Assembly: GCF_003253005.1 (NCBI RefSeq)
Contig: NZ_QEPZ01000009.1
Coordinates: 1 to 64,000, forward strand
From: Haemophilus parainfluenzae
GTDB lineage: Bacteria > Pseudomonadota > Gammaproteobacteria > Enterobacterales > Pasteurellaceae
Length of the DNA: 64,000 nucleotides
Reading direction: 5' to 3'
The position numbers and the translations under genes were made by a program. Under the pieces are notes generated by a model. That model worked only from the letters and a program-made list of their open reading frames with translations, made no database searches and was not told the origin of the DNA. The first letter of the stretch is position 1. Each line of letters starts with the position of its first letter. Shown one piece after another: positions 45,462-56,200 of this stretch.

Positions 45462-47000
45462 TCATTTCGCTAAACTTTGCCAAGGTAAAACTAGCATATC
45501 GCCAAAGGACACATGTTCAGATCCAAGCACAATTCCTACCGCACTTTTTAGTAACTGCAAGATTGGCTCTGCAATATGGATACCCATTACAAACATTAAC
45601 AACAATAGTATGGCCATTGCCGCCAAAGAGACTTTACTGACTTCGCCTGCTTCCACATTATCAGGTTGTTTGCCAAGCACTGTTTTTAATAGCATTAAGG
45701 CAAGTCCAGCAAGCACGATGGTAAGTAAAATTAAGCATAAAATAACTAACCAAGTTTTACCCGCTGTAATCCCTGCAACCACAACACTAAATTCACTCAC
45801 AAATACGTTAAATGGAGGGATACCGCCCAATGCCAACGCACCACCGGCGAAAAGCACCGCACTCACTGGTGCAACACGCCATAATCCACGCACTTGATTC
45901 ATATCACGGGTTTTATATTTCAATAGAATATTACCCGATGCACAGAATAATAAGGTTTTCGCAAGGCTGTGGTTGATAGTGTGAAGTAAACCTGCAAATA
46001 CCCCAATTGGGCCACCAAGACCTAAAGCAAAGCTGATTAAGCCCATATTTTCGATACTTGAGTAAGCAAGCAAACGTTTAATATCAAATTGCACGATGAT
46101 AAATAACGCCGCTACAAGCACTGAAAGTAAACCAAAGATCAACATTAAAGTTTGTGGAAATTCTGCGCCAACAGCTTTTGAAACCAATGTGTAGTAACGC
46201 AACACCACAAGCATTGCACAGTTTAATAACACCGCTGATAAAATTGCACTCACTGGACTTGGTGCTTCACTATGTGCGTCTGATAACCAAGTATGCATTG
46301 GAAATAGACCGCACTTCGTGCCGAAACCAATCAATACGAAAGCGAATGCGATATACATCAACATTGGGTTTAAACCTGTGGCTTGTTGATTCACGGCTGA
46401 CCAGAAAATCGCTTGGCTTGGATCGGCAAGCACACCATTTGCATTCGCAAAGGTTAAAAGTGTTCCGTATAAACCGAAAGCGACGCCCACAGAACAGATG
46501 ATGATGTATTTCCACGCGGCTTCAAGGGATGTTTTTTGTTTGTAAGTACCGACCAAAAACGCAGAGCTTAATGTTGTCGCTTCAATTGCAACCCACATTA
46601 AAATCAAGTTATTGGTGATAACTGACACAATCATCGTAAAGAAGAATAAATGTAAGAAACCGTGGTAATGGGCATAGGTTTTAAAATCGATATGCCCTTC
46701 TTCCAATTCTGTGTTCATATAACCGATGGAATACACACCAGCAAGTGAACCCACGACAGCAATTAAGCCTAAGAAAATGGCAGAAAGACTATCAACATAC
46801 ACCCAGTTGTTAAATGCACTGATACTGCCTTTTTCCAACACGCCAGAAATGACCTGTACAGAAAAGAACAACATCAAAATTAACCCGGTAATATGGAATG
46901 CGGTACAAACTGTCCGATTTTTTGTTCCGCGTAGTGCAAAGCTTTCAAAAGCGATGACTAAAGGTGCGACTAATAACGCAATTATCCATTGTTCATACAT
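45462..47000 (-). CDS. hyfF: Hydrogenase-4 membrane subunit HyfF (NuoN/MrpD-like)
   Basis: A 512-residue inner-membrane antiporter-like subunit with about 14 helices. The proton-antiporter family features are present: MHTWLSDAHSEAPSPVSAI and FDIKRLLAYSSIENMGLISFALGLG, with Lys and His residues in mid-membrane. HyfD, HyfF and HyfB are three antiporter-like subunits. This is the feature that distinguishes hydrogenase-4 from hydrogenase-3 and may allow proton or sodium pumping. Confidence 0.93.
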   Translation of the reverse strand: MYEQWIIALLVAPLVIAFESFALRGTKNRTVCTAFHITGLILMLFFSVQVISGVLEKGSISAFNNWVYVDSLSAIFLGLIAVVGSLAGVYSIGYMNTELEEGHIDFKTYAHYHGFLHLFFFTMIVSVITNNLILMWVAIEATTLSSAFLVGTYKQKTSLEAAWKYIIICSVGVAFGLYGTLLTFANANGVLADPSQAIFWSAVNQQATGLNPMLMYIAFAFVLIGFGTKCGLFPMHTWLSDAHSEAPSPVSAILSAVLLNCAMLVVLRYYTLVSKAVGAEFPQTLMLIFGLLSVLVAALFIIVQFDIKRLLAYSSIENMGLISFALGLGGPIGVFAGLLHTINHSLAKTLLFCASGNILLKYKTRDMNQVRGLWRVAPVSAVLFAGGALALGGIPPFNVFVSEFSVVVAGITAGKTWLVILCLILLTIVLAGLALMLLKTVLGKQPDNVEAGEVSKVSLAAMAILLLLMFVMGIHIAEPILQLLKSAVGIVLGSEHVSFGDMLVLPWQSLAK

Positions 47001-47004
47001 AGCG

Positions 47005-47643
47005 TTACCCCTTCAAACTCATAAGTTGTTTAGCATCAACAGTGTTGAAAGTGCGATAAATTTTATTCACCAACACCACCATAATGATGACCGCAAAAAT
47101 CGCATCGGTGGCAATGCCGATTTCAACTAATTCTGGCGCATTGTTGGCAAGTAAAGCCAACGTTAAATGTGCACCGTTTTCCATTAAACAATAACCGAAA
47201 ACTTGTTTCACAATATTGCGTTGGCTCACAATACACACTAAACCTAAAAGGAAGTGGCTAAGTGATACTGACAACGCTGGTTTTAAATGTTCAACTAACG
47301 GTAAGTTCACTGGAATGACAACAAAGTAACATAAGCAAACGATGATAGATGTGATCGGGATCAACCAAGCGACATTCATTCCTGCAGGAGTTTGACTTTC
47401 GTCAATTTTTCGTAAAGAAAAGATTAAAATTCCTGGCACTAATAATACTTTCGTGATGAATGCACTAATGGACCACATATAAAGTTCGTGAGCTTGCATT
47501 TCAAATGCCAAATAAACGAATAACACCACCAATACAAGAGACTGTAAGCCATAGCACAACGCGGATTTTTTTGCGGTTTTTGCCATAATGACACAAAGCG
47601 ATGTAATGATGAGCAAACTCGCTAATACATTGATCATTAACAT
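47005..47643 (-). CDS. hyfE: Hydrogenase-4 membrane subunit HyfE (NuoK/MrpC-like)
   Basis: A 212-residue membrane protein with about six helices, ending LVNKIYRTFNTVDAKQLMSLKG. HyfE is absent from hydrogenase-3 and is a defining subunit of hydrogenase-4. The NuoK-like part is RNIVKQVFGYCLMENGAHLTLAL. Start 47643 is preferred, since AAGGAGAG is 8 nt upstream; the longer frame to 47664 covers that site. It is 10 nt after hyfD and 4 nt before hyfF. Confidence 0.92.
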   Translation of the reverse strand: MLMINVLASLLIITSLCVIMAKTAKKSALCYGLQSLVLVVLFVYLAFEMQAHELYMWSISAFITKVLLVPGILIFSLRKIDESQTPAGMNVAWLIPITSIIVCLCYFVVIPVNLPLVEHLKPALSVSLSHFLLGLVCIVSQRNIVKQVFGYCLMENGAHLTLALLANNAPELVEIGIATDAIFAVIIMVVLVNKIYRTFNTVDAKQLMSLKG

Positions 47644-47653
47644 AATTCTCTCC

Positions 47654-49099
47654 TTAACCCGCAAGGCCTAACCAATAGGCAGCGATAAAGCTAGAACACA
47701 CAGACATTACCATTAAAATCACTAAAACAAATGTCATAGAGAATGGCAATAGTTGCGCATTTTGCACGTCTTCAGATGGTTTACCGATAACACATTGACC
47801 AAATTTATAAAGCAACCAAACAAATGTTGCCGTAGATTCAATCAACGCAATCACCATTAACCAAGTTACCCATGAATATTCTTGTCCAAGGTCGAAACCA
47901 GCGGCAAATAATGGGAATTTGCTGAAGAAACCGTTAAACGGTGGCACACCAGCAATAGCCAATGCGGCAATACCAAATCCAGTACCAACCACAGGCATTG
48001 TGCGCATAATCCCTTGTAAACGCGGCATTGAACGTGTACCAGTGGCATAGCTCAATGAACCTGCAACCAAGAAGAATAAACTTTTCGCAAAGGCGTGGTT
48101 AAAGATATAAGCAATCGCTGCAACAAAAGCTAATTTAGAACCTAATGCTGCAAGAGAAAGCCCGATGAAAATATAAGAAAGTTGGGTGATAGTTGAATAC
48201 GCAAGTAAGCGTTTTAAATCAGCTTGTGGCAAGTACATTAAGAAACCATAAATCAATGTAATCATTGCCATCACAATTCCCACCTCACCCACAATGTACG
48301 GAATTTCACCAGCAGACATCACGGAACGAGCGAAAATATAGACGCCCACTTTTACCATTGATGCGGCGTGCAAATACGCACTGACAGGTGTTGGCGCTTC
48401 CATCGCATTTGGTAACCAAATTTGCATTGGAAGTTGCGCTGATTTACCCCATGCAGCAAACATCACGCCAAATAACACGATAGTTTTCGCTTCTGGCGCA
48501 AGATGTTCTAACGCCGTGATAGAGAATGTGCCAGATTGGCTAAATAAATAAGCCGCGGCAAGATATAAACCTAATGAACCTACGTGAGTAATAATCAACG
48601 CTTTCATCGCTGCCGCCATTGCTTTTTGGCTTTGATAATAGCTGATTAATGCCCAAGAACATCCCCCAGTGATTTCAAAGAAAAGCAACTGGCCCGCTAA
48701 AGTTGATGAATACACCAAGCCCGCCATTGCACCGATGAAGATCAATAAGAAAGCATAAAAACGAGGTAATCCGTTATGCGGATGTTCGCGGTTTTTATCG
48801 GTTAAATAACCACAAGAATATAAGCAAATTAAGAAACCTAAACCCACAACGGCAAAGGCAATTAATGTACTCACTGCATCTAAGGTCACGCCGAAGATTG
48901 CGGTATCACCAAATTTAACTAAATCATAGGTGACAGATTGTGCGCCATTTGCATACCACTGCCCCGCCACAGCAAGTGTGCCAAGGGTAGCAAGTGCGGC
49001 AAAAATTGTGGCGATTTTTGGGAAAGATTGTTTGTTCAACCCCACAATAAACGCACCGACAAACGGCAAAATGATTGTAATTAGTGCTAAACGTTCCAT
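47654..49099 (-). CDS. hyfD: Hydrogenase-4 membrane subunit HyfD (antiporter-like)
   Basis: A 481-residue membrane protein with about 13-14 helices of the proton-translocating NADH dehydrogenase/Mrp family. Motifs: QIWLPNAMEAPTPVSAYLHAASMVKVGVYIFAR and DLKRLLAYSTITQLSYIFIG. Like HyfE it has no equivalent in the hydrogenase-3 operon. It lies 9 nt after hyfC. Confidence 0.93.
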   Translation of the reverse strand: MERLALITIILPFVGAFIVGLNKQSFPKIATIFAALATLGTLAVAGQWYANGAQSVTYDLVKFGDTAIFGVTLDAVSTLIAFAVVGLGFLICLYSCGYLTDKNREHPHNGLPRFYAFLLIFIGAMAGLVYSSTLAGQLLFFEITGGCSWALISYYQSQKAMAAAMKALIITHVGSLGLYLAAAYLFSQSGTFSITALEHLAPEAKTIVLFGVMFAAWGKSAQLPMQIWLPNAMEAPTPVSAYLHAASMVKVGVYIFARSVMSAGEIPYIVGEVGIVMAMITLIYGFLMYLPQADLKRLLAYSTITQLSYIFIGLSLAALGSKLAFVAAIAYIFNHAFAKSLFFLVAGSLSYATGTRSMPRLQGIMRTMPVVGTGFGIAALAIAGVPPFNGFFSKFPLFAAGFDLGQEYSWVTWLMVIALIESTATFVWLLYKFGQCVIGKPSEDVQNAQLLPFSMTFVLVILMVMSVCSSFIAAYWLGLAG

Positions 49100-49108
49100 A
49101 TTTCCTCC

Positions 49109-50071
49109 TTACAATCCTGTGAAGTAAAACACAAACGCCAACACTGAAATGCCGAAACCGACCACAGTTAAACGTCCTGTTAGCATAAAGCGGGTACGTG
49201 CCAATGTGTTTTCAAATACACATGCGGCGATAAATACCACGAGCAATTTCACAAAGAAAGAAACGATACCTAAAATGACCGCACTTACCGTGAACTCTTG
49301 TGCTGCACCGAATGGGAAAAGCACACTCACAAAGATAGAGGCAACCACCATTGATTTTAAACTCAAACCGACTTTCAATAAGGCGAAAGACGGGCCTGAA
49401 TATTCAGTAAGTGGGCCTTCTTGAAGTTCTTGTTCTGCTTCAGCCAAGTCAAATGGAATTTTGCCCATTTCAATAAAGATCGCAAAAGCAGCGGCCACTA
49501 AGGCAATTACTGTTGCAACGGGATATTGCCAAGGTTGGCTAGAAAGTGCGGTGCTAATAACTGCAAAATTTGTAGAACCTGCAATTAAAGCAATCACAAT
49601 GAATGCCAACATTAAGATGGGTTCAACAAGTACGCCTAAAGTCACTTCACGGCTTGCACCTAAACTTGAGAAAGTACTGTTAGAATCCAAACCCGCAATT
49701 GAGAAGAAAAAGCGGAACAACGCGAACAAATAAATAACGGTGATTAAATCACTGCCTGCCCCAAACGGTGAGTGATGAGTAAACATGGGTAAACTCATCG
49801 CAACCACCATGACTGTGCTAATTAACACATAAGGCATAACACGAGATACCCAACCCGCATTATCTGGCCAAATATTTTGACGCGTCATTAATTTGGCAAT
49901 GTCGCGATAATCTTGTAACAAGCCCGGGCCACGACGAGATTGAATACGAGCCCGAATCATCCGTGAAATGCCTGAAAAGAGCGGTGCCAAAGCAAGAAGA
50001 ATTAACGCTTGCACAATGGCTAAAAGGAACATTCCAGCGGAAGTGGAAATTTCTGAAGGTAATGAAATCAT
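49109..50071 (-). CDS. hyfC: Hydrogenase-4 membrane subunit HyfC (NuoH-like)
   Basis: A 320-residue NuoH/HycD-type membrane subunit that anchors the soluble arm. It has about eight helices and family motifs RIQSRRGPGLLQDYRDIAKL near the N-terminus and EMGKIPFDLAEAEQELQEGPLTEYSG in the quinone-channel-like loop. It lies 9 nt after hyfB. Start codon placement agrees with the conserved N-terminus. Confidence 0.94.
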   Translation of the reverse strand: MISLPSEISTSAGMFLLAIVQALILLALAPLFSGISRMIRARIQSRRGPGLLQDYRDIAKLMTRQNIWPDNAGWVSRVMPYVLISTVMVVAMSLPMFTHHSPFGAGSDLITVIYLFALFRFFFSIAGLDSNSTFSSLGASREVTLGVLVEPILMLAFIVIALIAGSTNFAVISTALSSQPWQYPVATVIALVAAAFAIFIEMGKIPFDLAEAEQELQEGPLTEYSGPSFALLKVGLSLKSMVVASIFVSVLFPFGAAQEFTVSAVILGIVSFFVKLLVVFIAACVFENTLARTRFMLTGRLTVVGFGISVLAFVFYFTGL

Positions 50072-50080
50072 AATTTCCTC

Positions 50081-52102
50081 CTACATCAACGCAATGGAAA
50101 GTAATAACACAACTAAGGCAATCACGAAGTACACGCAATAAACGCGGAAGTCGCCTTGTTGTAGCCATTGAATTTTACGACCTAACCACGGGATAAAATG
50201 CGCAATCGGCATTGTTACTTTTTCTTCCCAGAATGGTTCTGTTTTGGTCGCACCTGAAATTAATGCATTGATACCTTTTGCACCAGCAGGCGCAGGATCA
50301 AGCACTTGACGCAAGGTATAAAGCGGTTTGAAGATAATACGAAGCGGACGAGTAAAACTACCCGCAGAGGCTGCCATATCCATTTCGTAAGCATAACCAC
50401 AAGCCCAAGGATTACCTTTTGCACGATCTGTCATACGATTGCCTTTGGTGTAAGCGTAATACATAAACGGCAATACAAAGAATGCAATCAACATAATGCT
50501 CACCATTAGTGTAGAAAGCACCGTATTCGGTGTATTGCTTGCTACCACTACACCATTTTCCGCTAAATTAAGCATCTCATTATGAGAAAGTGCAGTTGCA
50601 ATATTGGCAATAATTGGAGTAACAACAGAAGCACCCACGCCTAAAAGTACACAGAATAATGCCAAGATTGCCATTGCTATCACCATTGGTTTTGGCACTT
50701 CGCGTGCATGTGCTGCTTTTTCGCTGCGTGGTGCACCACCAAAGCTAATACCATACACTTTCACGAAACAAAGTGCGGCAAGTGCACCTGTTAAGGCAAG
50801 CATAATAATTGCAACAGGGCCAGCGATACGTAATATCACATCATTGTGTTGGCTTAGGCTGAATAAAGATTGATAAGTAAACCATTCACTCACAAAACCG
50901 TTAAACGGTGGTAATGCAGAAATTGCCATAGTACCAATCAAGAAACAAAAAGCAGTAAATGGCATTAATTTGCCAAGTCCGCCCATTAAATCCATATCTT
51001 TTGAGTGTAAACGGTACATCACAGAACCCGCACCCAAGAACAATAAGCCTTTGAATACCGCATGGTTAAGTAAGTGATATAAACCGCCAAGTAACCCGAC
51101 AATAGCAAGTACAGGATTATGGATTGCCATACCAATCATACCGACACCTACACCCATCATAATAATGCCGATGTTTTCTACGGTGTGATACGCCAAAAGT
51201 TTTTTGATGTCATGTTCTGCTAAGGCATAAAGTACGCCAAGTACAGAAGAAACTGCGCCAAAAGCAAGCACAATCACACCAAACCACATATTGTGTGCGC
51301 CAAGTAGATCAATACCAACTTTGATAATCCCGAAAATACCGATTTTAACCATCACACCAGACATCATAGCAGAAGCATGAGAAGGCGCAGCTGGGTGAGC
51401 TTTTGGTAACCAGCTATGCAATGGAATCATCCCTGCTTTTGCGCCGAAACCAAGAAATGCCAAAATAAATACCGTAAAGGCTAAAGGCATTGAAAGCTCG
51501 GTGTGGCGGAAGGCTTCAAATTCAAAGCTACCTGCGTAGCAATAGAAAATAAAGAAAGCGATCATAATCAACACAGAACCAGCGTGAGCAATGAAGAAAT
51601 ACAATAAGCCCGCATTGGTTGCGTTGTCATCTTGTTCGGTCAGTACTAAGAAGTAAGATGCCAAAGACATCATTTCAAAGAACACTAAAAAGTAAAAAGC
51701 GTTATCGCTGGTGACTAAAGCAACCATTGAGGCGATGAACAAATTCATAAAGAAGCCCATCGTGCCAGCGCCTTTGCCAATGTATTCTTTCACATAGGAA
51801 AAGGAATAAAGTGCAGTGATAATAACCATTAAAGAAATGACACACACCATAAACGCAGCTAATCCGTCAATACGGATTGAAAATTGGGCGAAGTCGAAAG
51901 GGGTTGAAAACACATCAACGACCGTATCGTTGCTGATAAGCACGGGAATGCAGGCAACAATGCCTAACAAGCCACCAAGTACACCGGTCACGCCGGATAT
52001 ATTGATTGAAAGTTGTTCATTTTTTCGCACAGCGAGAGAAATAAACGCACCAACGACATAAATCAACAAGGACGTGATGAGTAAACTGATTGAAGAACTC
52101 AT
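50081..52102 (-). CDS. hyfB: Hydrogenase-4 membrane subunit HyfB (NuoL-like, HycC homologue)
   Basis: A 673-residue antiporter-like subunit with about 16 helices, close to the E. coli length. Motifs: SWLPKAHPAAPSHASAMMSG and HDIKKLLAYHTVENIGIIMMG. The [21 protein letters not shown] segment (around 51590-51650) is the part that reappears, diverged, in the scar at 60690-60748. It lies 42 nt after hyfA. Confidence 0.95.
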   Translation of the reverse strand: MSSSISLLITSLLIYVVGAFISLAVRKNEQLSINISGVTGVLGGLLGIVACIPVLISNDTVVDVFSTPFDFAQFSIRIDGLAAFMVCVISLMVIITALYSFSYVKEYIGKGAGTMGFFMNLFIASMVALVTSDNAFYFLVFFEMMSLASYFLVLTEQDDNATNAGLLYFFIAHAGSVLIMIAFFIFYCYAGSFEFEAFRHTELSMPLAFTVFILAFLGFGAKAGMIPLHSWLPKAHPAAPSHASAMMSGVMVKIGIFGIIKVGIDLLGAHNMWFGVIVLAFGAVSSVLGVLYALAEHDIKKLLAYHTVENIGIIMMGVGVGMIGMAIHNPVLAIVGLLGGLYHLLNHAVFKGLLFLGAGSVMYRLHSKDMDLMGGLGKLMPFTAFCFLIGTMAISALPPFNGFVSEWFTYQSLFSLSQHNDVILRIAGPVAIIMLALTGALAALCFVKVYGISFGGAPRSEKAAHAREVPKPMVIAMAILALFCVLLGVGASVVTPIIANIATALSHNEMLNLAENGVVVASNTPNTVLSTLMVSIMLIAFFVLPFMYYAYTKGNRMTDRAKGNPWACGYAYEMDMAASAGSFTRPLRIIFKPLYTLRQVLDPAPAGAKGINALISGATKTEPFWEEKVTMPIAHFIPWLGRKIQWLQQGDFRVYCVYFVIALVVLLLSIALM

Positions 52103-52144
52103 AATTTCACTCCATTGATTAACGAGTAAACAAACAATAAATTT

Positions 52145-52744
52145 TTATCTTGGCACGACAGGAGAACCCATCATTGCCATTTCGCGTTTTTTGCGATTTG
52201 CTTGTTCGATACTCTCATCACTAATTAAGAATAAAGTTTTGGTTGGGCAAGTTTGCATACAAGCAGGACCTTCTTCACGGAAATAGCAAAGGTCGCATTT
52301 CACAGCAATAGCTTTCACACCAGGTTGCCATGCCAGCATATTGTGTAAATCTGTATTGTCTGGTGCAGTACGAATATCTCGTTTTACCGCATCAGTGAAG
52401 GAGAATCCTTCATAATAGGTAGGTGCGTCAATCGGTGCAGAACCATGTTGGGTAATGGCACCAAATGGGCAAGCAATACCACAAAGTTTACAGCCAATAC
52501 ACAAACCTTCGTTTAATTGAATAGTGTCATTTTCGTGCTTAATTGCATGCACAGGACATACCGTAGCACAAGGTGAATCATCACAATGACGACATAAGAT
52601 CGGCACAGTAATATCGTCGTTACGCATTACTTGTAACCGCGGAAAGGATTGTAATCCAAAAGCTTTGTGTACTTCGCTGCAAGCAGCCATACAGGTATTG
52701 CATCCAATGCAATCTTTCGGATCACCTATAACAAAACGGTTCAT
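52145..52744 (-). CDS. hyfA: Hydrogenase-4 electron-transfer subunit HyfA (ferredoxin-like)
   Basis: A 199-residue protein with four cysteine clusters for [4Fe-4S] sites (CIGCNTCMAACSEVH, CRHCDDSPCATVCP, CIGCKLCGIACPFG, CDLCYF...CMQTCP). It links FdhF to the hydrogenase arm, as HycB does. Start 52744 has GGGGGAAAAT directly upstream; the 75-nt longer frame adds a hydrophobic stretch not seen in HyfA. It is the first gene of an eleven-gene unit (hyfA to hyfI, hycH, hycI). A diverged copy of its first 30 or so codons is at 60748-60840. Confidence 0.94.
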   Translation of the reverse strand: MNRFVIGDPKDCIGCNTCMAACSEVHKAFGLQSFPRLQVMRNDDITVPILCRHCDDSPCATVCPVHAIKHENDTIQLNEGLCIGCKLCGIACPFGAITQHGSAPIDAPTYYEGFSFTDAVKRDIRTAPDNTDLHNMLAWQPGVKAIAVKCDLCYFREEGPACMQTCPTKTLFLISDESIEQANRKKREMAMMGSPVVPR

Positions 52745-53149
52745 ATTTTCCCCCAAAGTATGTATAGATAGAAACAGAAAGTAGGTGGAAGGCATTACGC
52801 CAATACATCCAATAACCACTCTAGAAATAAGGATACTCCTTCAGAGTTACCTAGACTAGAGTAAAACGATTGTTTTATTGACTGAGATCATAAATTTTTT
52901 TATTTTTATCGAAGGGAAAATTTCGTATTGAGATTGACTCTCAATTCAATTTGTTAAATTTGTAAGCAATTGAAACTATTAAACTAATTATTGAAAAAAA
53001 TTGCTAATGAAATGTTAAAATTCTGTTGGTATTTTCTCATTTAGCACAAAAGTGCGGTAGATTTTCCGAAAGTTTTGGAGCCTGCTTTGAAGTGGATTTT
53101 CATCATAAAAAATCCTCTTTTCTAAATGAGAATAAATAAAAAAGACATA
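52745..53149. other. Intergenic region upstream of hyfA
   Basis: About 400 bp without a gene between hyfA and the adhesin terminator. It holds the hyf promoter region, an FNR-like box (52878-52891) and one uptake signal (53050-53058). Short stretches near 52815-52840 (AATAACCACTCT, GGATACTCCT) recur near 60880, upstream of the hyfA remnant. No ORF or RNA gene was recognised. Confidence 0.7.
52878..52891. promoter_or_regulatory. FNR-like box upstream of hyfA
   Basis: TTGAC-TGAG-ATCAT matches the FNR consensus TTGAT-N4-ATCAA at 8 of 10 positions. It lies about 140 bp upstream of hyfA. Anaerobic induction is expected for a formate hydrogenlyase, but the match is imperfect and the promoter was not pinned down. 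Confidence 0.4.
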
Positions 53150-53178
53150 AAAAAACACCGCAAAGTGCGGTGTTTTTT
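53150..53178. terminator. Terminator after the trimeric autotransporter gene, built on an uptake signal
   Basis: AAAAAACACCGCA (53150-53162) and TGCGGTGTTTTTT (53166-53178) form a 13-bp perfect stem with a 3-nt loop. The loop and right arm contain AAGTGCGGT. It lies 24 nt after the adhesin stop and can work in both directions. Confidence 0.95.
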
Positions 53179-53202
53179 CATTATGTTTTCGCTATCAGCT
53201 GA

Positions 53203-56200
53203 TTACCATTGGTAACCTACGCCAGCTGCAACGCCAGTTTTACCTTGAGTATTTGCCGTACCGGATAAACGGATAATAATCTTACCGTTATCAGAGATAC
53301 GAGACATCCCTACTGCAAGGCCATTTTGACCTTGATAGTTACCAGCTGCAATACCAACTAAGCTCTTACCTGGTGTATAAGCTTGCGGAATATTCGCAGC
53401 CGCTAATGCACTTGCAGTACCTGCATCTGCATGTTTACCAACTTTATTGATCTTGTTGTTCAAGTTTGAAGCAACTGCATGTAACTGGCTACCATTTATA
53501 GCATCTTTAGAAGTTGCTGAAATTTCACCTGGAGCCACACCTGTAATTTTAGTAGGAGTTTTACCATCTGGACCACTTACGTTGATATTTCCAGCCTTAT
53601 TAGTAATCTTAGGCCCTTTATCACCAAACTGAACACTGTCAAAGGTTACATTAGAAGCGGTTGCGTAAGTCACTTTACCGTTAGACTCTTGTTTCACGGT
53701 CATATTTTTGCCTGCAACCATTTCAACTTTTTTACCTGGATTGATCATTTCTGGTTTACCTGAAATTTTCTCACCGCCATTTGCTGAAGTGGTTAATGTA
53801 AAGCCTGACTTGTTAATTGCATTTGCTACATCTTGTGCAGTCGCCACTTTATTTGCAACATTTGCAATATTATTTGCCGCATCTGCAACTGCTTTTTTAG
53901 CAGCATCAATAACTGCAGCAGGTGCCGTCGGTGGCAAGCTATTTAATGCATTTGTCGCGTCTTCTAACGCTTTCTGCATTTCAGGCGTAACTGGACCTTG
54001 AACGCTACCATCAGCATTATTGGTAATCTTACCAGTATCAATGTCAAACTTCACATTACTTGTTGTGCCATTTTCAGTTTCTACTGAAACTTTAGTACCT
54101 TTACCATCGACAAAGTTAACGGTGTCATAAGGTTTTACGAAATCTTTCGCTTCACCATTATTTTGTAAATTCCAACCTGCATTCAACACATCAGATACGG
54201 TTGCTGCATTATTGCCTGCATTTTTTGCAATATCCGCTGCTTTTGCCGCATCAATTGGAGCAGATTTATTGTCTTTACCTGCAATCGGATTGCCCGCAAC
54301 ATCTTTGGCATTCTTATCTGCGTCATTTACAGACGGAAGATTAGATTTCACATTACCCAATGTCGTTGGTGCACCAATTTCATTCGGTGCTGCCGCAGGA
54401 TTAACCATGTTAGTTGTTAGATCTGCAGGCTTCACTTCTGTTGCAGTCGGATTGCCTTTGTCGTCAACGGTAAAGTATTTGTCGCCCACTTTAGTTACCG
54501 GCGTGCCATTCTTATCAGTATATTGAACTGGTAAGCCTGTTACATCCACTTTTACTGTTGTGGTAGTTACTTTATTGCCATCTTTATCAACAGATTCTTT
54601 CGTTGCTAACTTCACTTTTGTGTTGTTGCCGTCTGCAAAACGAAGTTCATCATCAGGATTCACTTTTTCATCTTTATCGTCGAAGTCTGCAGCAGATAAT
54701 TTTTCTGTTTGCTTACCTACAACAAAACCAGATTTTTGAATCGCCGTTGCAACTTTATTACCTGTTACATAACCATCACCTGCATTGGTCGGGGTTGTTC
54801 CCTCGTCAGGAGTTACCGGGGTTACATTGGCTTTTGGATCAGCTTTTGGCTTGCCAGTTTTCGGATCAATATCTGCTGTATTGTAATATTGATCTCCTAC
54901 TTTGATTACTGGAGTATCCTTTCCATTTACTTTAGCAGTAAATTCATTTGGTTTCACTACTTCGCCATCTTTAACTGAGATAGTAATTTCACGAATACCT
55001 TTACCATTAGTTTTACCTGTTACAGAAATACCCTTACCAATGAAATCTACTTGATTTGCATTTTTCACAGTATCTACATAACCATTTTCAGGCGCACCAA
55101 CAATCCAGCCCATATTCGCTAAATCACGAACAGTTGCTGCAGAGTTTAATACATTATCAGGTAATGGTGTTACCTTACCATTTTCATCTGGTTTCGTTCC
55201 TAAATTTACTAACTTAGGTTGTTTATCTTGAGCTGTTGGTGTTCCATTAGTATTAGTAGGAACACTTTCATTACTCAATACAGAACCAACACCAGTAATT
55301 TGTGTAGGTTTACCATCTGTAGACGTAACATTTAACGCAGTTGTTGGCGCTTTACCATCCTGATTATTATCAGCTGGTATCGCTTTTTCTGTTGCTAATT
55401 TAACTGGTGATACATTACTTGTAACGACATCCTTTTCAGGAACTTCGTTACCATCTGAATCCGTATATTTACCATCTTTAGTTTTAGTTAATGGTTTCCC
55501 ATCTTTCTTTGTATAAACTTCAGCTGGTTTACCAACAGTTACAGTATTAAACTCAACATCATCTTTAGTTGCATAGGTAATATTGCCGTTTGCTTCATGC
55601 TTAACGGTCATGTTTTTACCTGCTTTCATCGTTACTGTTGAACCCGGTTTGATTAACTCACCTTTTTCAGTAAGTTTTTCCTTATTAGCGTTATCACCAA
55701 CAGTAGTATTTTCACCACCGTCGACTTTATCCGCTTTCAGCGTAAAGCCAGAGTTATTGATCATATCCGCAACGTTTTGAGCAGTCGCCACTTTGTTCAA
55801 CGGAGCTGCCGCATCTTGGGCTGCCTTAAGTGCATCTTGGGCAGCTTTTTTCGTTGCATCATCTGCATCTGGAGCCAAATTATTTACTGCTTTTTGCGCA
55901 TTTGCTAAATCATCAGCAAGTTTCTTCGCTTCATCTGCAGTAACAGGACCTTTTACCGCACCAGGTTTGGTTGTGTCCGCAGTAATTTCTCCCGCATCCA
56001 CATCAAACTTCACGGTGCTAGTTAAGTTGTCAGCTGTTTCAACAACTGCTTTTGTGCCTTTGCCGTTTACAAAGTTTACGGTGTCAAACGGTTTCACAAA
56101 ATCAACCGCACTTCCATTGCCTTGCAGGTTCCAACCAGCATTCAATACATCAGATACCGTAGCTGCATTGTTACCTACAAAGTTAGGGTTAGGTTTTCCA

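Noticed and set aside
49149-49733. Several 80-100 codon plus-strand ORFs opposite hyf genes.
   Set aside because: They lie wholly within strongly supported minus-strand hyf genes and show no protein family features.
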